Part shown: positions 19,450 to 26,986 of the stretch, piece after piece | Position numbering within the stretch: position 1 is the first letter of the stretch | How the letters are laid out: each line of letters starts with the position of its first letter | NCBI RefSeq assembly: GCF_001610835.1 | Contig: NZ_CP011270.1 | Span: forward strand, 7,272,001 to 7,336,000 | DNA from: Planctomyces sp. SH-PL14 | Lineage (GTDB): Bacteria > Planctomycetota > Planctomycetia > Planctomycetales > Planctomycetaceae | Length of the DNA: 64,000 nt | Direction of reading: 5' to 3' | Made by a program: the position numbers and the translations under genes | The notes under the pieces: generated by a model | The model's input: only the letters and a program-made list of their open reading frames with translations | Database searches by the model: none | What the model was told of the DNA's origin: nothing

Positions 19450-19565
19450 CCCGTTGTCGGCGATGCCATCGCCCTGCGGTCTCACTGACAGTGGATTGTT
19501 CTGTGAACCGCAGGGAAATGGAGAGCACGGAGGCGGGTGCATCGACGCGCCCGACATGTTGCCCC

Positions 19566-19610
19566 ACCGGGGCCAGGGGCACCCTGGTCAGGGGGGGCAG
19601 GGGGCTGTGA
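19566..19610 (+). repeat. Fragment of the dispersed repeat end
   Basis: The sequence GGGGCCAGGGGCACCCTGG followed by a G-rich CAG run repeats hairpin H1 and the start of H2 of the 330-bp family, about 120 bp ahead of the complete copy 2. It looks like a truncated or second end of the same element. Confidence 0.55.
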
Positions 19611-19629
19611 GGGAGGCGGAAGGGGTTCA

Positions 19630-19650
19630 GGCTGAAGGCTGAAGGCTGAA
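19630..19650 (+). repeat. Heptamer tandem repeat (GGCTGAA)x3
   Basis: Three exact tandem copies of the 7-base unit GGCTGAA in the proS/glycosyltransferase intergenic region. It has the same 7-base period as the repeat at 46208-46228. Confidence 0.9.
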
Positions 19651-19686
19651 GGTAGAGCGGCGCAACTCAGGGTCATTTGGCCCTCA

Positions 19687-20030
19687 TCGGGTCCAGGGTC
19701 ACCCTGGTCGGGGAGTGCAGAGGGGAGAATCCCCTTTGCCCGCCGGAGGCCTGGCCGTCGAGAGATGTCTGAAGGAGGGCGTGTCCAAACGCGGACACCG
19801 TGCCGTATGCCTCCTCACCAACCCGCGGGGATTGCAAAGCGAGCGGTGTAGGTTGAAGGAGTCCTCAACACTGGCACCACAAAGGGGACATCCGTTGTGT
19901 CCCACGGTTCCTCATGGAAGTGCCTCCGGCGGCAAGGGGGCCTGTGTTGTTTTTTGGCCCCTTGACCCCAGGTTGCCGTGGCACGTTGGGTTTGAGCTAT
20001 GGCGCGCTGCGCCGGCAAAGGCGCGGTTTG
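19687..20030 (+). repeat. Dispersed ~330-bp intergenic repeat, copy 2 (forward)
   Basis: Shares the whole central block with copy 1 (GAGAGATGTCTGAAGGAG, ACCAACCCGCGGGGATTGC, CCGTTGTGTCCCACGGTTCC). H1 is the short form CCAGGGT/ACCCTGG. H2 reads GCAGAGGGG/CCCCTTTGC. H3 keeps the CAAGGGG/CCCCTTG stem but has an expanded T-rich loop (TGTTGTTTTTT), unique among the copies. It ends in GCCGGCAAAGGCGCGGTTTG. It lies between the convergent genes proS and the glycosyltransferase. Confidence 0.88.
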
Positions 20031-20072
20031 AGCCAGCGGGATGGAGGCCCCCTTCGTTGATCACTCACAGCT

Positions 20073-21329
20073 TCACAGCGAGTGCGTCCGCGTCGCCGTG
20101 ATCTGCGACTCTTCGACAATCTGGATCGCGAAGGGGGACTGGATCTTGTAGATGATCCCCCGCCACTCCACGGTCCTGGAGAACTGCGCCCGCAGCAGGG
20201 CCCAGAAGTTCACCGCCTGGGCGATGACCACCCAGAACGGGATCGTCAGCCAGACGACGGCCGAGCCCCAGTTCGCCTCTTCGCCGCGGCGCCGCAGGAC
20301 CTTGTTGACCCAGAACTGCAGCCAGACGAAGAGAGAGAGCAGCGCCGCCTGGAGGACGACGACCGCCAGGAGCGCCCGCCGCGCGGCTGTCGCATCGCCG
20401 AGGGCCGCCGCGACGCCGGCCAGCAGGGCCCCTCCGTACACGATCAGGAAGATCGTCGACCCGTGGGCGATGACGAACCACCAGAACGAGTGGTAGAGCC
20501 GCGTGTTGATGAGCTGCCGGGAGATCCAGTAGCAGACGCTGCGGAAACTGCTGTCCTCGCGGTTGATCATCAGGAGCGAGGGGACGAACTTCATCTTCAG
20601 GCCGTGCTCGCGGAGGACGTCCGCGGTCATGGTGTCCTCGCACAGGGCTCCCCCCCAGCGGTCGACGATCCGCAGGCGGTCGAACGTCTCGCGGCGGAAG
20701 GCGAGCGTCCCCCCCCAGGCGATGTTGACCAGGGCCATGATGACCTGGGCCGGCATGTTCCAGAGGAGCCGAACGATCGCTCCGGGCGAGGGGGACGATG
20801 GGAGGTACCATCGTCCTCCGGTTGCGGCTCCGACCTGCGGATCCTGCAGGGCCGCGGCCAGTTCCCGGATCCACGACGGATGCGGGACCGTGTCGGCGTC
20901 GAGGAATGCGATCAGCTCGTGCTGCGGCTGAAGGTTCTGCAGGGCCTGAAGCTGGCTGCTGCACTTGAGGCTGCAGTTCGGACGCCGGTCGGTCAGGGCC
21001 CGGACGGAGACGTGACTCACCCCCATCCGGCCGATCAGCTCGTGGACCATGCCCCATCCGGGATCGTCCGTCGAATCGACGACGATCCGGACTTCGTAGC
21101 GGGGGTAGTTCTGCCGGAACAGCGACTGGAGGCAGCGCTCGAGGAACGGGTCGGCGCCGCGGATACAGAGGACCACGAGCGCCGACGGGCATTCGTCATC
21201 GGACAGGCTTCGGCCGCGGTAATTCGAGACGCGCTGGACGAACCGGATTCCGAGGAGCAGATGAACCAGGGCAAACACGGTCGAAACCGCCAGGAGCAGT
21301 CCCGAGACCATGTTGAGAACAATGGGCAT
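20073..21329 (-). CDS. Membrane glycosyltransferase, GT2 (GT21-like)
   Basis: 418 aa. One N-terminal span (MVSGLLLAVSTVFALVHLLLG), then a GT-A catalytic domain with VVLCIRGADPFLERCLQSLF, the metal-binding DAD motif (IAFLDADTVPHPSW), GGTLAFRRETFDRL, and CEDTMTADVL as the ED catalytic base region. Three further spans follow in the C-terminal third. This layout resembles ceramide-glucosyltransferase-like GT21/GT2 enzymes that act on lipid acceptors; the actual acceptor cannot be read from sequence. It is convergent with proS. Confidence 0.85.
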   Translation of the reverse strand: MPIVLNMVSGLLLAVSTVFALVHLLLGIRFVQRVSNYRGRSLSDDECPSALVVLCIRGADPFLERCLQSLFRQNYPRYEVRIVVDSTDDPGWGMVHELIGRMGVSHVSVRALTDRRPNCSLKCSSQLQALQNLQPQHELIAFLDADTVPHPSWIRELAAALQDPQVGAATGGRWYLPSSPSPGAIVRLLWNMPAQVIMALVNIAWGGTLAFRRETFDRLRIVDRWGGALCEDTMTADVLREHGLKMKFVPSLLMINREDSSFRSVCYWISRQLINTRLYHSFWWFVIAHGSTIFLIVYGGALLAGVAAALGDATAARRALLAVVVLQAALLSLFVWLQFWVNKVLRRRGEEANWGSAVVWLTIPFWVVIAQAVNFWALLRAQFSRTVEWRGIIYKIQSPFAIQIVEESQITATRTHSL

Positions 21330-21948
21330 CTTGAATTCGCCGGGCCTGCCTCGAGAGCGTTCGCTGGGGACGCTCTTGCAAATCAGGCGCCTGAAAGGGT
21401 GATGAAGCGAAGTTCGTCAGGGACGAGATTCGCTCCGGGCCAGCGAGAGAGGAGTCCCGTTGGTTGCTAGCAGCATGAATGCAGGGGGCTACGGTCGTCC
21501 AGAACGCGATTCCATGGTGCCCAGAATTCGCGGCCGTTGCGATCCGTTTCCCGTGCCTGACGATCGGAATCGTTTCGGCCGGAACGAAGAGAGGCAGCCT
21601 TGCATTTTTTACGGCATTTCCGGGAGCCGCCCGGGACCGGTCGCGAGCCATCGGCGAAAGCTCCGGAAGGGGCCGCCCGATAGTCTTGTGGCCGCCGATG
21701 CAGAGCCGGTTAACTTGCCGAGAACGATTGTAAGATGTTTTCGGATAAAAAGTTGTGGTTTTGAATTTGCCGCGCGGGGGGCTGGGGCAGACTCGTCTTG
21801 TTGTTTACCAAAGAATACACTTCACAACGGTTGTGCCCCGATGCGATCCTTGCGGATGGCCCGTGGCACGATTCTCGCGAGGTCAGCGGGTCGCGGAAGT
21901 GCGTCTGTGCTTCGTCGCCATCGCGCAGGATCGCACAAGGGATTTTGA
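21330..21948. other. 619-bp intergenic region, no gene seen
   Basis: Between the divergent glycosyltransferase and hot-dog protein genes. The stretch 21720-21830 is clearly more AT-rich than its surroundings (ATTGTAAGATG, GATAAAAAGTTG, TTGTTTACCAAAG) and probably holds a promoter for the downstream gene. No member of the 330-bp repeat family is present. Open frames here have unlikely composition. Confidence 0.5.
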
Positions 21949-22512
21949 ATGCCGTCACGACCCGAGATTGCTTCCCTGCTGGACCTTTCCCTGATGGCGG
22001 ACTTTCCGCCTCAGTACGGCCCCGAAGAGATTCGAAGGACGAATCCGCAGCGGGATGCGATGGAACAGTTGTCCGGGGTCCTCGCGATGGACGTCCCGTC
22101 GGGTTGGGCCGTCGGCTACAAGGACCTGTCGTCGAACGACTTCTGGTGCCCCGACGAACCCCGTACGCTGTCGCCCGGGTGCGTCGAGACCGCAGCGCAG
22201 CTGGCCGTCTTTTTCCTGAAGCGGTCGGGCCTGTTCCCGAGCGTGGGCGTGTTCGGAATTGGGGGGCTGGGGAACCTGCGGTTCTTCAACAGCATTTCTG
22301 CTCCCTGCCGGCTGGTCGTTGCGGTCCGGACGATCGACATCGATCCCCCTGGCGCGGCGCGGATGGAGTTCTTTGCGGAAGTGAACGCTCAGCCTGTGTA
22401 TTCGGGAGACCTGCTGTGCGTCCCGCTCGACTGCGCTGCGGCACAGCGAAAAGGCCTTCGCGCGGGAACGACTCGGCCGGAGTCGAAGGAACTCATCGGA
22501 AGCGGCCTCTAG
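21949..22512 (+). CDS. FabA/FabZ-like hot-dog fold protein, catalytic His missing
   Basis: 187 aa. The order WCPDEPRTLSPGCVETAAQLAVFF, GIGGLGNLRFFNSI, CRLVVAVRTIDI and AQPVYSGDLLCVPL follows the beta-hydroxyacyl-ACP dehydratase pattern: central helix, FxG loop, strand, strand. In FabZ the central helix is preceded by GHFPxxPxMPG with a catalytic His. Here that His is absent (CPDEPRTLSPG), while the helix Glu (CVETAAQ) is kept. It may be a non-catalytic or differently acting hot-dog protein in lipid or polyketide metabolism. Fold assignment is inference from these motifs. Confidence 0.6.
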   Translation: MPSRPEIASLLDLSLMADFPPQYGPEEIRRTNPQRDAMEQLSGVLAMDVPSGWAVGYKDLSSNDFWCPDEPRTLSPGCVETAAQLAVFFLKRSGLFPSVGVFGIGGLGNLRFFNSISAPCRLVVAVRTIDIDPPGAARMEFFAEVNAQPVYSGDLLCVPLDCAAAQRKGLRAGTTRPESKELIGSGL

Positions 22513-22914
22513 GTCCGACCGCGGATGGCGGCGGCGGTGTATTCGAACGTCGAGGCTCGGGGTGTCTCTCGCCGGAACGGCGCAGGGGGGTGAGAGTCTC
22601 GCGGCGCGTGACGGCCGGTGTTCCGCGGACCGCGCCGCATGGGCCGGGCTCGCGACGTCGACTCGCCCGCCGGAGTGCGGTTCTGATCGGGGAAACGGGC
22701 TCGATCGACCGGGCGAAACGCGAGGCGTCGGCTCCTTGGGAACGACCGTCCGGGCGACGATTCTGATGCCGTCGGTCCCGATTGATTTCGCGTCATCGCC
22801 GGAGTAGCCTGCACGGGGTCTTCCCTGCAAATGGACAGGGCCGGAATTTCCCCCGTCTTCTCCCCATCTCCGACGGCGCGATCTTCTTCGGTTCCCATTG
22901 TTTTGAAAGTGGAA
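22513..22914. other. Intergenic region, no gene seen
   Basis: About 400 bp between the hot-dog gene and the disordered-protein gene. Several short open frames are present on both strands, but none has a ribosome binding site or recognisable content. It probably carries the promoter of the disordered-protein gene. Confidence 0.4.
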
Positions 22915-24843
22915 ATGAGCACTCCGTCGAAGAAAGATCCCGATTCGCCCCTGAGTTCCCAGGCTGCGAATCACCTCGGCATTCACTTTGATCCCCAGGG
23001 GCCGATCGGGGATCCTTCGGACTTTGAAGGGCTCGACTTCGGCGACCTCGCTCCTCCTCCGGCTCCCGCCGCACCGGCCGCTTCGCGCGAGCCGGCGGTG
23101 ACGTCCGCTGCCGCTCCAGCCTCCGCTTCGTCGCCTGCGGACGACGATCTGTTCTTCGACGACGACTTCGGCGGCGGCCTGCTGGAAGACCGGTCGACTG
23201 CCCCTGCGTCGCCCGCTGTTTCGGCACCGGCCGCGTCCTTGAGCGAAGTGGACGACGACTTCGAAGCCGAGGAACCGGAGCCCGAGGCGCCCGCGATGGC
23301 GACCAAGGATGCCGGCGAGAAGGACGAATTCTGGGACGCCCTCGAAGGATGGGACTGGAACGCCTCGTCCGGTTCGGGTCGGGAATCCGCTCCGGAGCGG
23401 AGCGGTGGACGCTCTTCGTCCCGCGACTCGGACTCCCGCTCCTCGCGCCGACGCGAGGGGGGAGAGGATCGCGGACGGTCGCGGGGACGCTCGGATTCGG
23501 CCGGGGGAGAAGACCGTCCGCGCGAGTCGTCGCGGGGAGGTCGGGGAGCCCGTCCGGAGCGTCCGGCCCGCGAGCCGGCGCAGGAGTTCGAATTCGAGGC
23601 GCCCGTCGCGGAAGAACGCCCGTCGCGGCGTCGGCCCGAGGGAGCCCGTGCGGCTGAGCCTGCTCCCGCCCCTGCCCCGCCTCCGCAGGAGGACCGTCCG
23701 TCGGAAGGCCGCGGTCGCGGTCGTTCGTCCGGCGGACGCCGTTCGGAACGGTCTGCGGATCGGGAGCCGTCGGCTCCGCCGCGAGCGGAGCGCGAGGCGG
23801 CCCCGTCCCGGGAAGCCCCTCCGCCGCGGAAGAAGCGGCCCGCCGAGCCCGCGTTTGAATCCAAGGATGCGTGGGATGACGAAGACCTGTTCGATCAGGA
23901 TCTCGACTTCGCCGAAGAGGCCGAGCCGATCGCCGAAGCGGATGACGAAGAGTTCGGCCTGAGCGAATCGGAGCCTGAAGCTCCCGCTCCTGCCGCCGGC
24001 CGGCCGGAACGCGGCGGACGCCGTCCGTCGCGCGGTCGGGGTCGCGGCGAAGAGCGCGGCCGATCGGAAGACCGGGGCCGGTCCGAGGAACGTGGACGGA
24101 GCGGAGAAGAACGCGGTCGCTCGGAAGAACGCAGCCGAGGCGAGGATCGCGGACGGGGCGAAGAGCGCAGCCGCAGTGATGACCGCGGTCGTGGCGAAGT
24201 GCGTCCGCGGGCCGAAGAACGGTCACGCAGCGAAGAACGGCCCCGCAGTGAAGAGCGGCCCCGAGGCGAAGAGCGGCCTCGTGGAGAAGAACGCCCGCGC
24301 AGCGAGGACCGCGGCCGGGGTGAGGATCAGGAAGGGCGTCGGCCGCGTCGCGGGCGGCGCCGCCCGGACGAGGAGGCCTACGCTCCTCCCGCCGATGAAG
24401 CGGTTCCCGCTTCGGCCGAAGGGGCGGATGACTTTGGTGGTGGCCTGGACGAGGAAGAACGTCCCCGTTCCCGTCGTCCGGCACGCGGGGACGAATCGGG
24501 ATCGCGATCCCGGGGTTCGGCCCCCTCCGGCGAGCGGGCTCCGCGGCCGGCCGCTGATAGCGAGCGCGGTACCGAAAGGGATGCGGACCGTCTTGAACCG
24601 GCTCCTCAGCTGACGAACCGCGACGTTCCGACGTGGGAGCAGGCGATCTCGCTGCTCGTGCGCCGGATTCGGGAACCTCGCGGCGGAGGCCGGTCGTCCG
24701 GTGGTCCGCGTCGGGAAGGTTCCCGCCCCGAAGGTTCGGGCTCGGGCTCGGGCTCGGGCTCGGGACGGCCGCGTGGCCGGCGGGACGACGGTGGCCGGCG
24801 GTCGGACGATCGCGGCCGGCGTTCGGGCTCCGAAGTGGAATAG
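22915..24843 (+). CDS. Large intrinsically disordered Arg/Glu/Ser/Gly-rich protein
   Basis: 642 aa from ATG 22915. The first 130 residues are acidic and Ala/Pro-rich, with DDDLFFDDDFGGG and DFGDL motifs. The rest is dominated by R, S, G, E and D. Between about nucleotides 24020 and 24330 the protein is a run of short units of the type ERGRSEER, GRGEERSR and RPRSEERPRGEE. A compact, non-low-complexity motif, DVPTWEQAISLLVRRIREPR, stands near the C-terminus, followed by GSGSGSGSGS and an RGRR-rich tail. No enzyme domain is seen. RG/RS-rich composition suggests RNA binding or condensate formation, which is inference only. Confidence 0.7.
   Translation: MSTPSKKDPDSPLSSQAANHLGIHFDPQGPIGDPSDFEGLDFGDLAPPPAPAAPAASREPAVTSAAAPASASSPADDDLFFDDDFGGGLLEDRSTAPASPAVSAPAASLSEVDDDFEAEEPEPEAPAMATKDAGEKDEFWDALEGWDWNASSGSGRESAPERSGGRSSSRDSDSRSSRRREGGEDRGRSRGRSDSAGGEDRPRESSRGGRGARPERPAREPAQEFEFEAPVAEERPSRRRPEGARAAEPAPAPAPPPQEDRPSEGRGRGRSSGGRRSERSADREPSAPPRAEREAAPSREAPPPRKKRPAEPAFESKDAWDDEDLFDQDLDFAEEAEPIAEADDEEFGLSESEPEAPAPAAGRPERGGRRPSRGRGRGEERGRSEDRGRSEERGRSGEERGRSEERSRGEDRGRGEERSRSDDRGRGEVRPRAEERSRSEERPRSEERPRGEERPRGEERPRSEDRGRGEDQEGRRPRRGRRRPDEEAYAPPADEAVPASAEGADDFGGGLDEEERPRSRRPARGDESGSRSRGSAPSGERAPRPAADSERGTERDADRLEPAPQLTNRDVPTWEQAISLLVRRIREPRGGGRSSGGPRREGSRPEGSGSGSGSGSGRPRGRRDDGGRRSDDRGRRSGSEVE
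24736..24766 (+). repeat. Hexamer microsatellite in coding sequence
   Basis: About five tandem GGGCTC-type units near the end of the disordered-protein gene, encoding alternating Gly-Ser. In-frame slippage here would change linker length without breaking the gene. Confidence 0.85.
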
Positions 24844-24855
24844 TTGATGAGGCCG

Positions 24856-24885
24856 GAGCGTCTCCCTGGAAGCGGGGAGACGCTC
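24856..24885. terminator. Terminator-like hairpin after the disordered-protein gene
   Basis: A perfect 11-bp stem, GAGCGTCTCCC/GGGAGACGCTC, with an 8-base loop lies 12 bp after the stop codon. No T-tract follows, so it may be a rho-dependent or bidirectional stop. Confidence 0.5.
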
Positions 24886-25125
24886 TCGCGCCGCACCGAC
24901 TGCTTGGTCGCGTTCGCGACGCGCTGATGGAAGCCGGTGACGCAGCCCGCGGGGCTGTGTTGGAATGGGCCGGCCGCTGCTGGGCCAAAGCGATTCGTCA
25001 GCCGTGCCTGTCATTCGAGCGGATCGAGAGCGACGAAGTGGGCGCGCAGCTGCGCCTCATGGCACTCTCGTATGAATCCTGCGCGTGAAGCCTGACTTTA
25101 CGTGTCGCGAGCGGGCCGACCACTC

Positions 25126-25614
25126 TCAGCCGCAGGAGCCCTTGGTCCCTTCGGCGTTCTCTTCCACGTCGCACACCTGATTCTCGATCTCGGTGATCTT
25201 CTCAACGCGGCGCTGGTGGCGACCCCCTTCGAACTCGGTCTTGAGCCAAGTCTCGACGACGCGTCCCAGGAGGCGATCCCCCATCAGGTCGGCCGAGAGG
25301 CACATAACGTTGGCGTCGTTGTGCCGGCGGCAGATCTCCGCGGCGACGTCGTCGTGGCAGATGATGGCCCGCACGCCGCGAAACTTGTTCGCGGTGATGC
25401 ACATCCCCATCCCGGTCCCGCAGATCAGGATCCCGCGGTCCGCGGTCCCGCCGCCGACCATCCGCGACACCTTGGCCGCGTAGTCAGGATAGTCGACGCT
25501 TGCGGTCTCCGAGGGCCCGCAATCGATCGCCTCATGACCGAGCTCCACGAGCTGAGCCAGGATCTGGCTCTTGACGCGAACACCCCGGTGGTCACTGGCA
25601 ACGGCAACTTTCAT
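25126..25614 (-). CDS. rpiB: Ribose-5-phosphate isomerase B
   Basis: A 162-aa enzyme that interconverts ribose-5-phosphate and ribulose-5-phosphate in the pentose phosphate pathway. Family blocks are VAVASDHRGVRVK at the N-terminus, DYPDYA, the catalytic Cys in ILICGTGMGMCITANKF, and RRHNDANVMCLSADLMG. The C-terminus carries a Glu/Lys-rich tail beyond the usual end. Its ATG overlaps the upstream stop (TAATG), indicating translational coupling to the TsaC-like/phosphatase gene. The same three functions cluster in Bacillus (ywlC, ywlE, ywlF). Confidence 0.95.
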   Translation of the reverse strand: MKVAVASDHRGVRVKSQILAQLVELGHEAIDCGPSETASVDYPDYAAKVSRMVGGGTADRGILICGTGMGMCITANKFRGVRAIICHDDVAAEICRRHNDANVMCLSADLMGDRLLGRVVETWLKTEFEGGRHQRRVEKITEIENQVCDVEENAEGTKGSCG

Positions 25615-26753
25615 TATCGCGAGGCCTCTTCTTCTCTCTCCTGGATCAAGTGGTCCAGGAAGGCTTCCAGGGCCTGACGGATCTCCGCTCCGCAGGCCTC
25701 GTACACCGACATCCCCTGTCCGATCGGATCGCCGATGTCGCGCTGCGGAGAGAGCAGGCGCATCTTCGGACGGTGCTCCGGAAATTCATTATACAGCGTG
25801 TCGAGATGGGCGGCAGTCATCGCCACCACATAGTCGGTCTGAGCCAGAAGATCTTCCGTCACCGGCTGGCTGCTGTGGTCAGACAGATCAACGCTTGCCG
25901 ATCTCAGGATGGCCAGGGTCTCCGGGGCGGCGGCCATTCCGGTCACGGCCGAAACGCCGGCGGACTGCGCGAGGAACCCGTGGTCGGCGAGTTCGTCGAC
26001 GGTACAGCCCAGGCGATCCGCTGCCACGCGCCGGAAGAGCCCTTCGGCCATGGGAGAGCGGCAGGTGTTTCCGGTGCAGACGAACAGAATCATGAGGCTG
26101 CTGAGTCGGGACATCATGGAGGCGGGGACCACCCCTTCGCGGATGAGTCTCCAGCCCGCGGCCGTCAGATCGATGACGGTCGGCCCCTGTGGATGTCGCG
26201 GGGGACCGGAATCGTACACGGTTTCCAGGTCCTGGCCATGAATTCGTGCGACTTCCAGTCCGTCGGAATCGTTCCAGGTCCGGCCAGTCGGCAACCGGGC
26301 CGCGACCGTCAGAACCGGCGGAGCCATTCCTTCCGCGACGCGCCGCAGAAGAGGAAAGGCCGGGACGCAGATCGGCACGTCCGCCTCCGCCAAGAGCTTG
26401 CGCGTGGCGGTCGGAAAGGCGTGGAACGAGTGGCCGGCGACGGAGCCCGCCCGCACCACGACCGGCCCCGGCCAGCACCGCCGCAGGAGCCGCCCGGTCG
26501 AGCGGGGAAGGTGCGTCACGAAGTCCTGCAGGGATTCCTGCTGCGGAATCAGCAGGGCGAAGTCCTCGGCCGACGCCTCGGGCCGGGCGGCGATCAGCCG
26601 TTCGACCGCGTCGGCGGATGCGGCCGAGCAGGCGAGCAGGTACCGGGTCTCTGAAGGTAAGCCGACCAGCTGGCCGGCCGTCAGCGCAGCGGCGATGTCC
26701 TCGGCGAGTTCGCCGATTGCTGCCACGTGCCGAAGATCAATGACCTGTGTCAT
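25614..26753 (-). CDS. Fusion: TsaC/Sua5-like domain + low-molecular-weight (arginine-type) phosphatase
   Basis: 379 aa. Residues 1-210 resemble the YrdC/Sua5 fold: GQLVGLPSETRYLLAC matches the GxVVxFPTETVYGL start, and PTVIDLTAAGWRLIREGVV matches the late STVVD...ILRxG motif. The usual KxRP substrate motif is eroded (AARPEAS). Residues 221-379 form a low-molecular-weight protein phosphatase: P-loop VCTGNTCRSPMAE with Cys226 and Arg232, and acid motif DP at 342-343. Thr230 in the P-loop matches the residue that gives Bacillus YwlE its phosphoarginine specificity, where tyrosine phosphatases have Ile or Leu. The domains are separate adjacent genes (ywlC, ywlE) in Bacillus. An in-frame ATG (residue 213 or 214) could allow the phosphatase to be made alone. 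Confidence 0.85.
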   Translation of the reverse strand: MTQVIDLRHVAAIGELAEDIAAALTAGQLVGLPSETRYLLACSAASADAVERLIAARPEASAEDFALLIPQQESLQDFVTHLPRSTGRLLRRCWPGPVVVRAGSVAGHSFHAFPTATRKLLAEADVPICVPAFPLLRRVAEGMAPPVLTVAARLPTGRTWNDSDGLEVARIHGQDLETVYDSGPPRHPQGPTVIDLTAAGWRLIREGVVPASMMSRLSSLMILFVCTGNTCRSPMAEGLFRRVAADRLGCTVDELADHGFLAQSAGVSAVTGMAAAPETLAILRSASVDLSDHSSQPVTEDLLAQTDYVVAMTAAHLDTLYNEFPEHRPKMRLLSPQRDIGDPIGQGMSVYEACGAEIRQALEAFLDHLIQEREEEASR

Positions 26754-26986
26754 ACTGCCACATGGGCCCCCGCCCCCGCGGTCCGGACCACAAGGCCGGC
26801 CTGATCGGAGGGTTCAGCGAAAACACTACGGCACGAAATGCGGAATGTCACGCCCCGCCGAAGGAAACACGCTCCCGTTCGGATCAACAAACCGATATAT
26901 TTGAGCGATGGGCTTGGGAAAGTAGACAGGCAGGCGTGTGCCAAGCGTTGGCGCGGACGTCCACGAGCCCCCGGAAAGGCGAACCA

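Noticed and set aside
22793-24988. 731-aa open frame antisense to the disordered-protein gene
   Set aside because: Arg/Pro-rich mirror of the low-complexity sense frame. No ribosome binding site and no recognisable motif.
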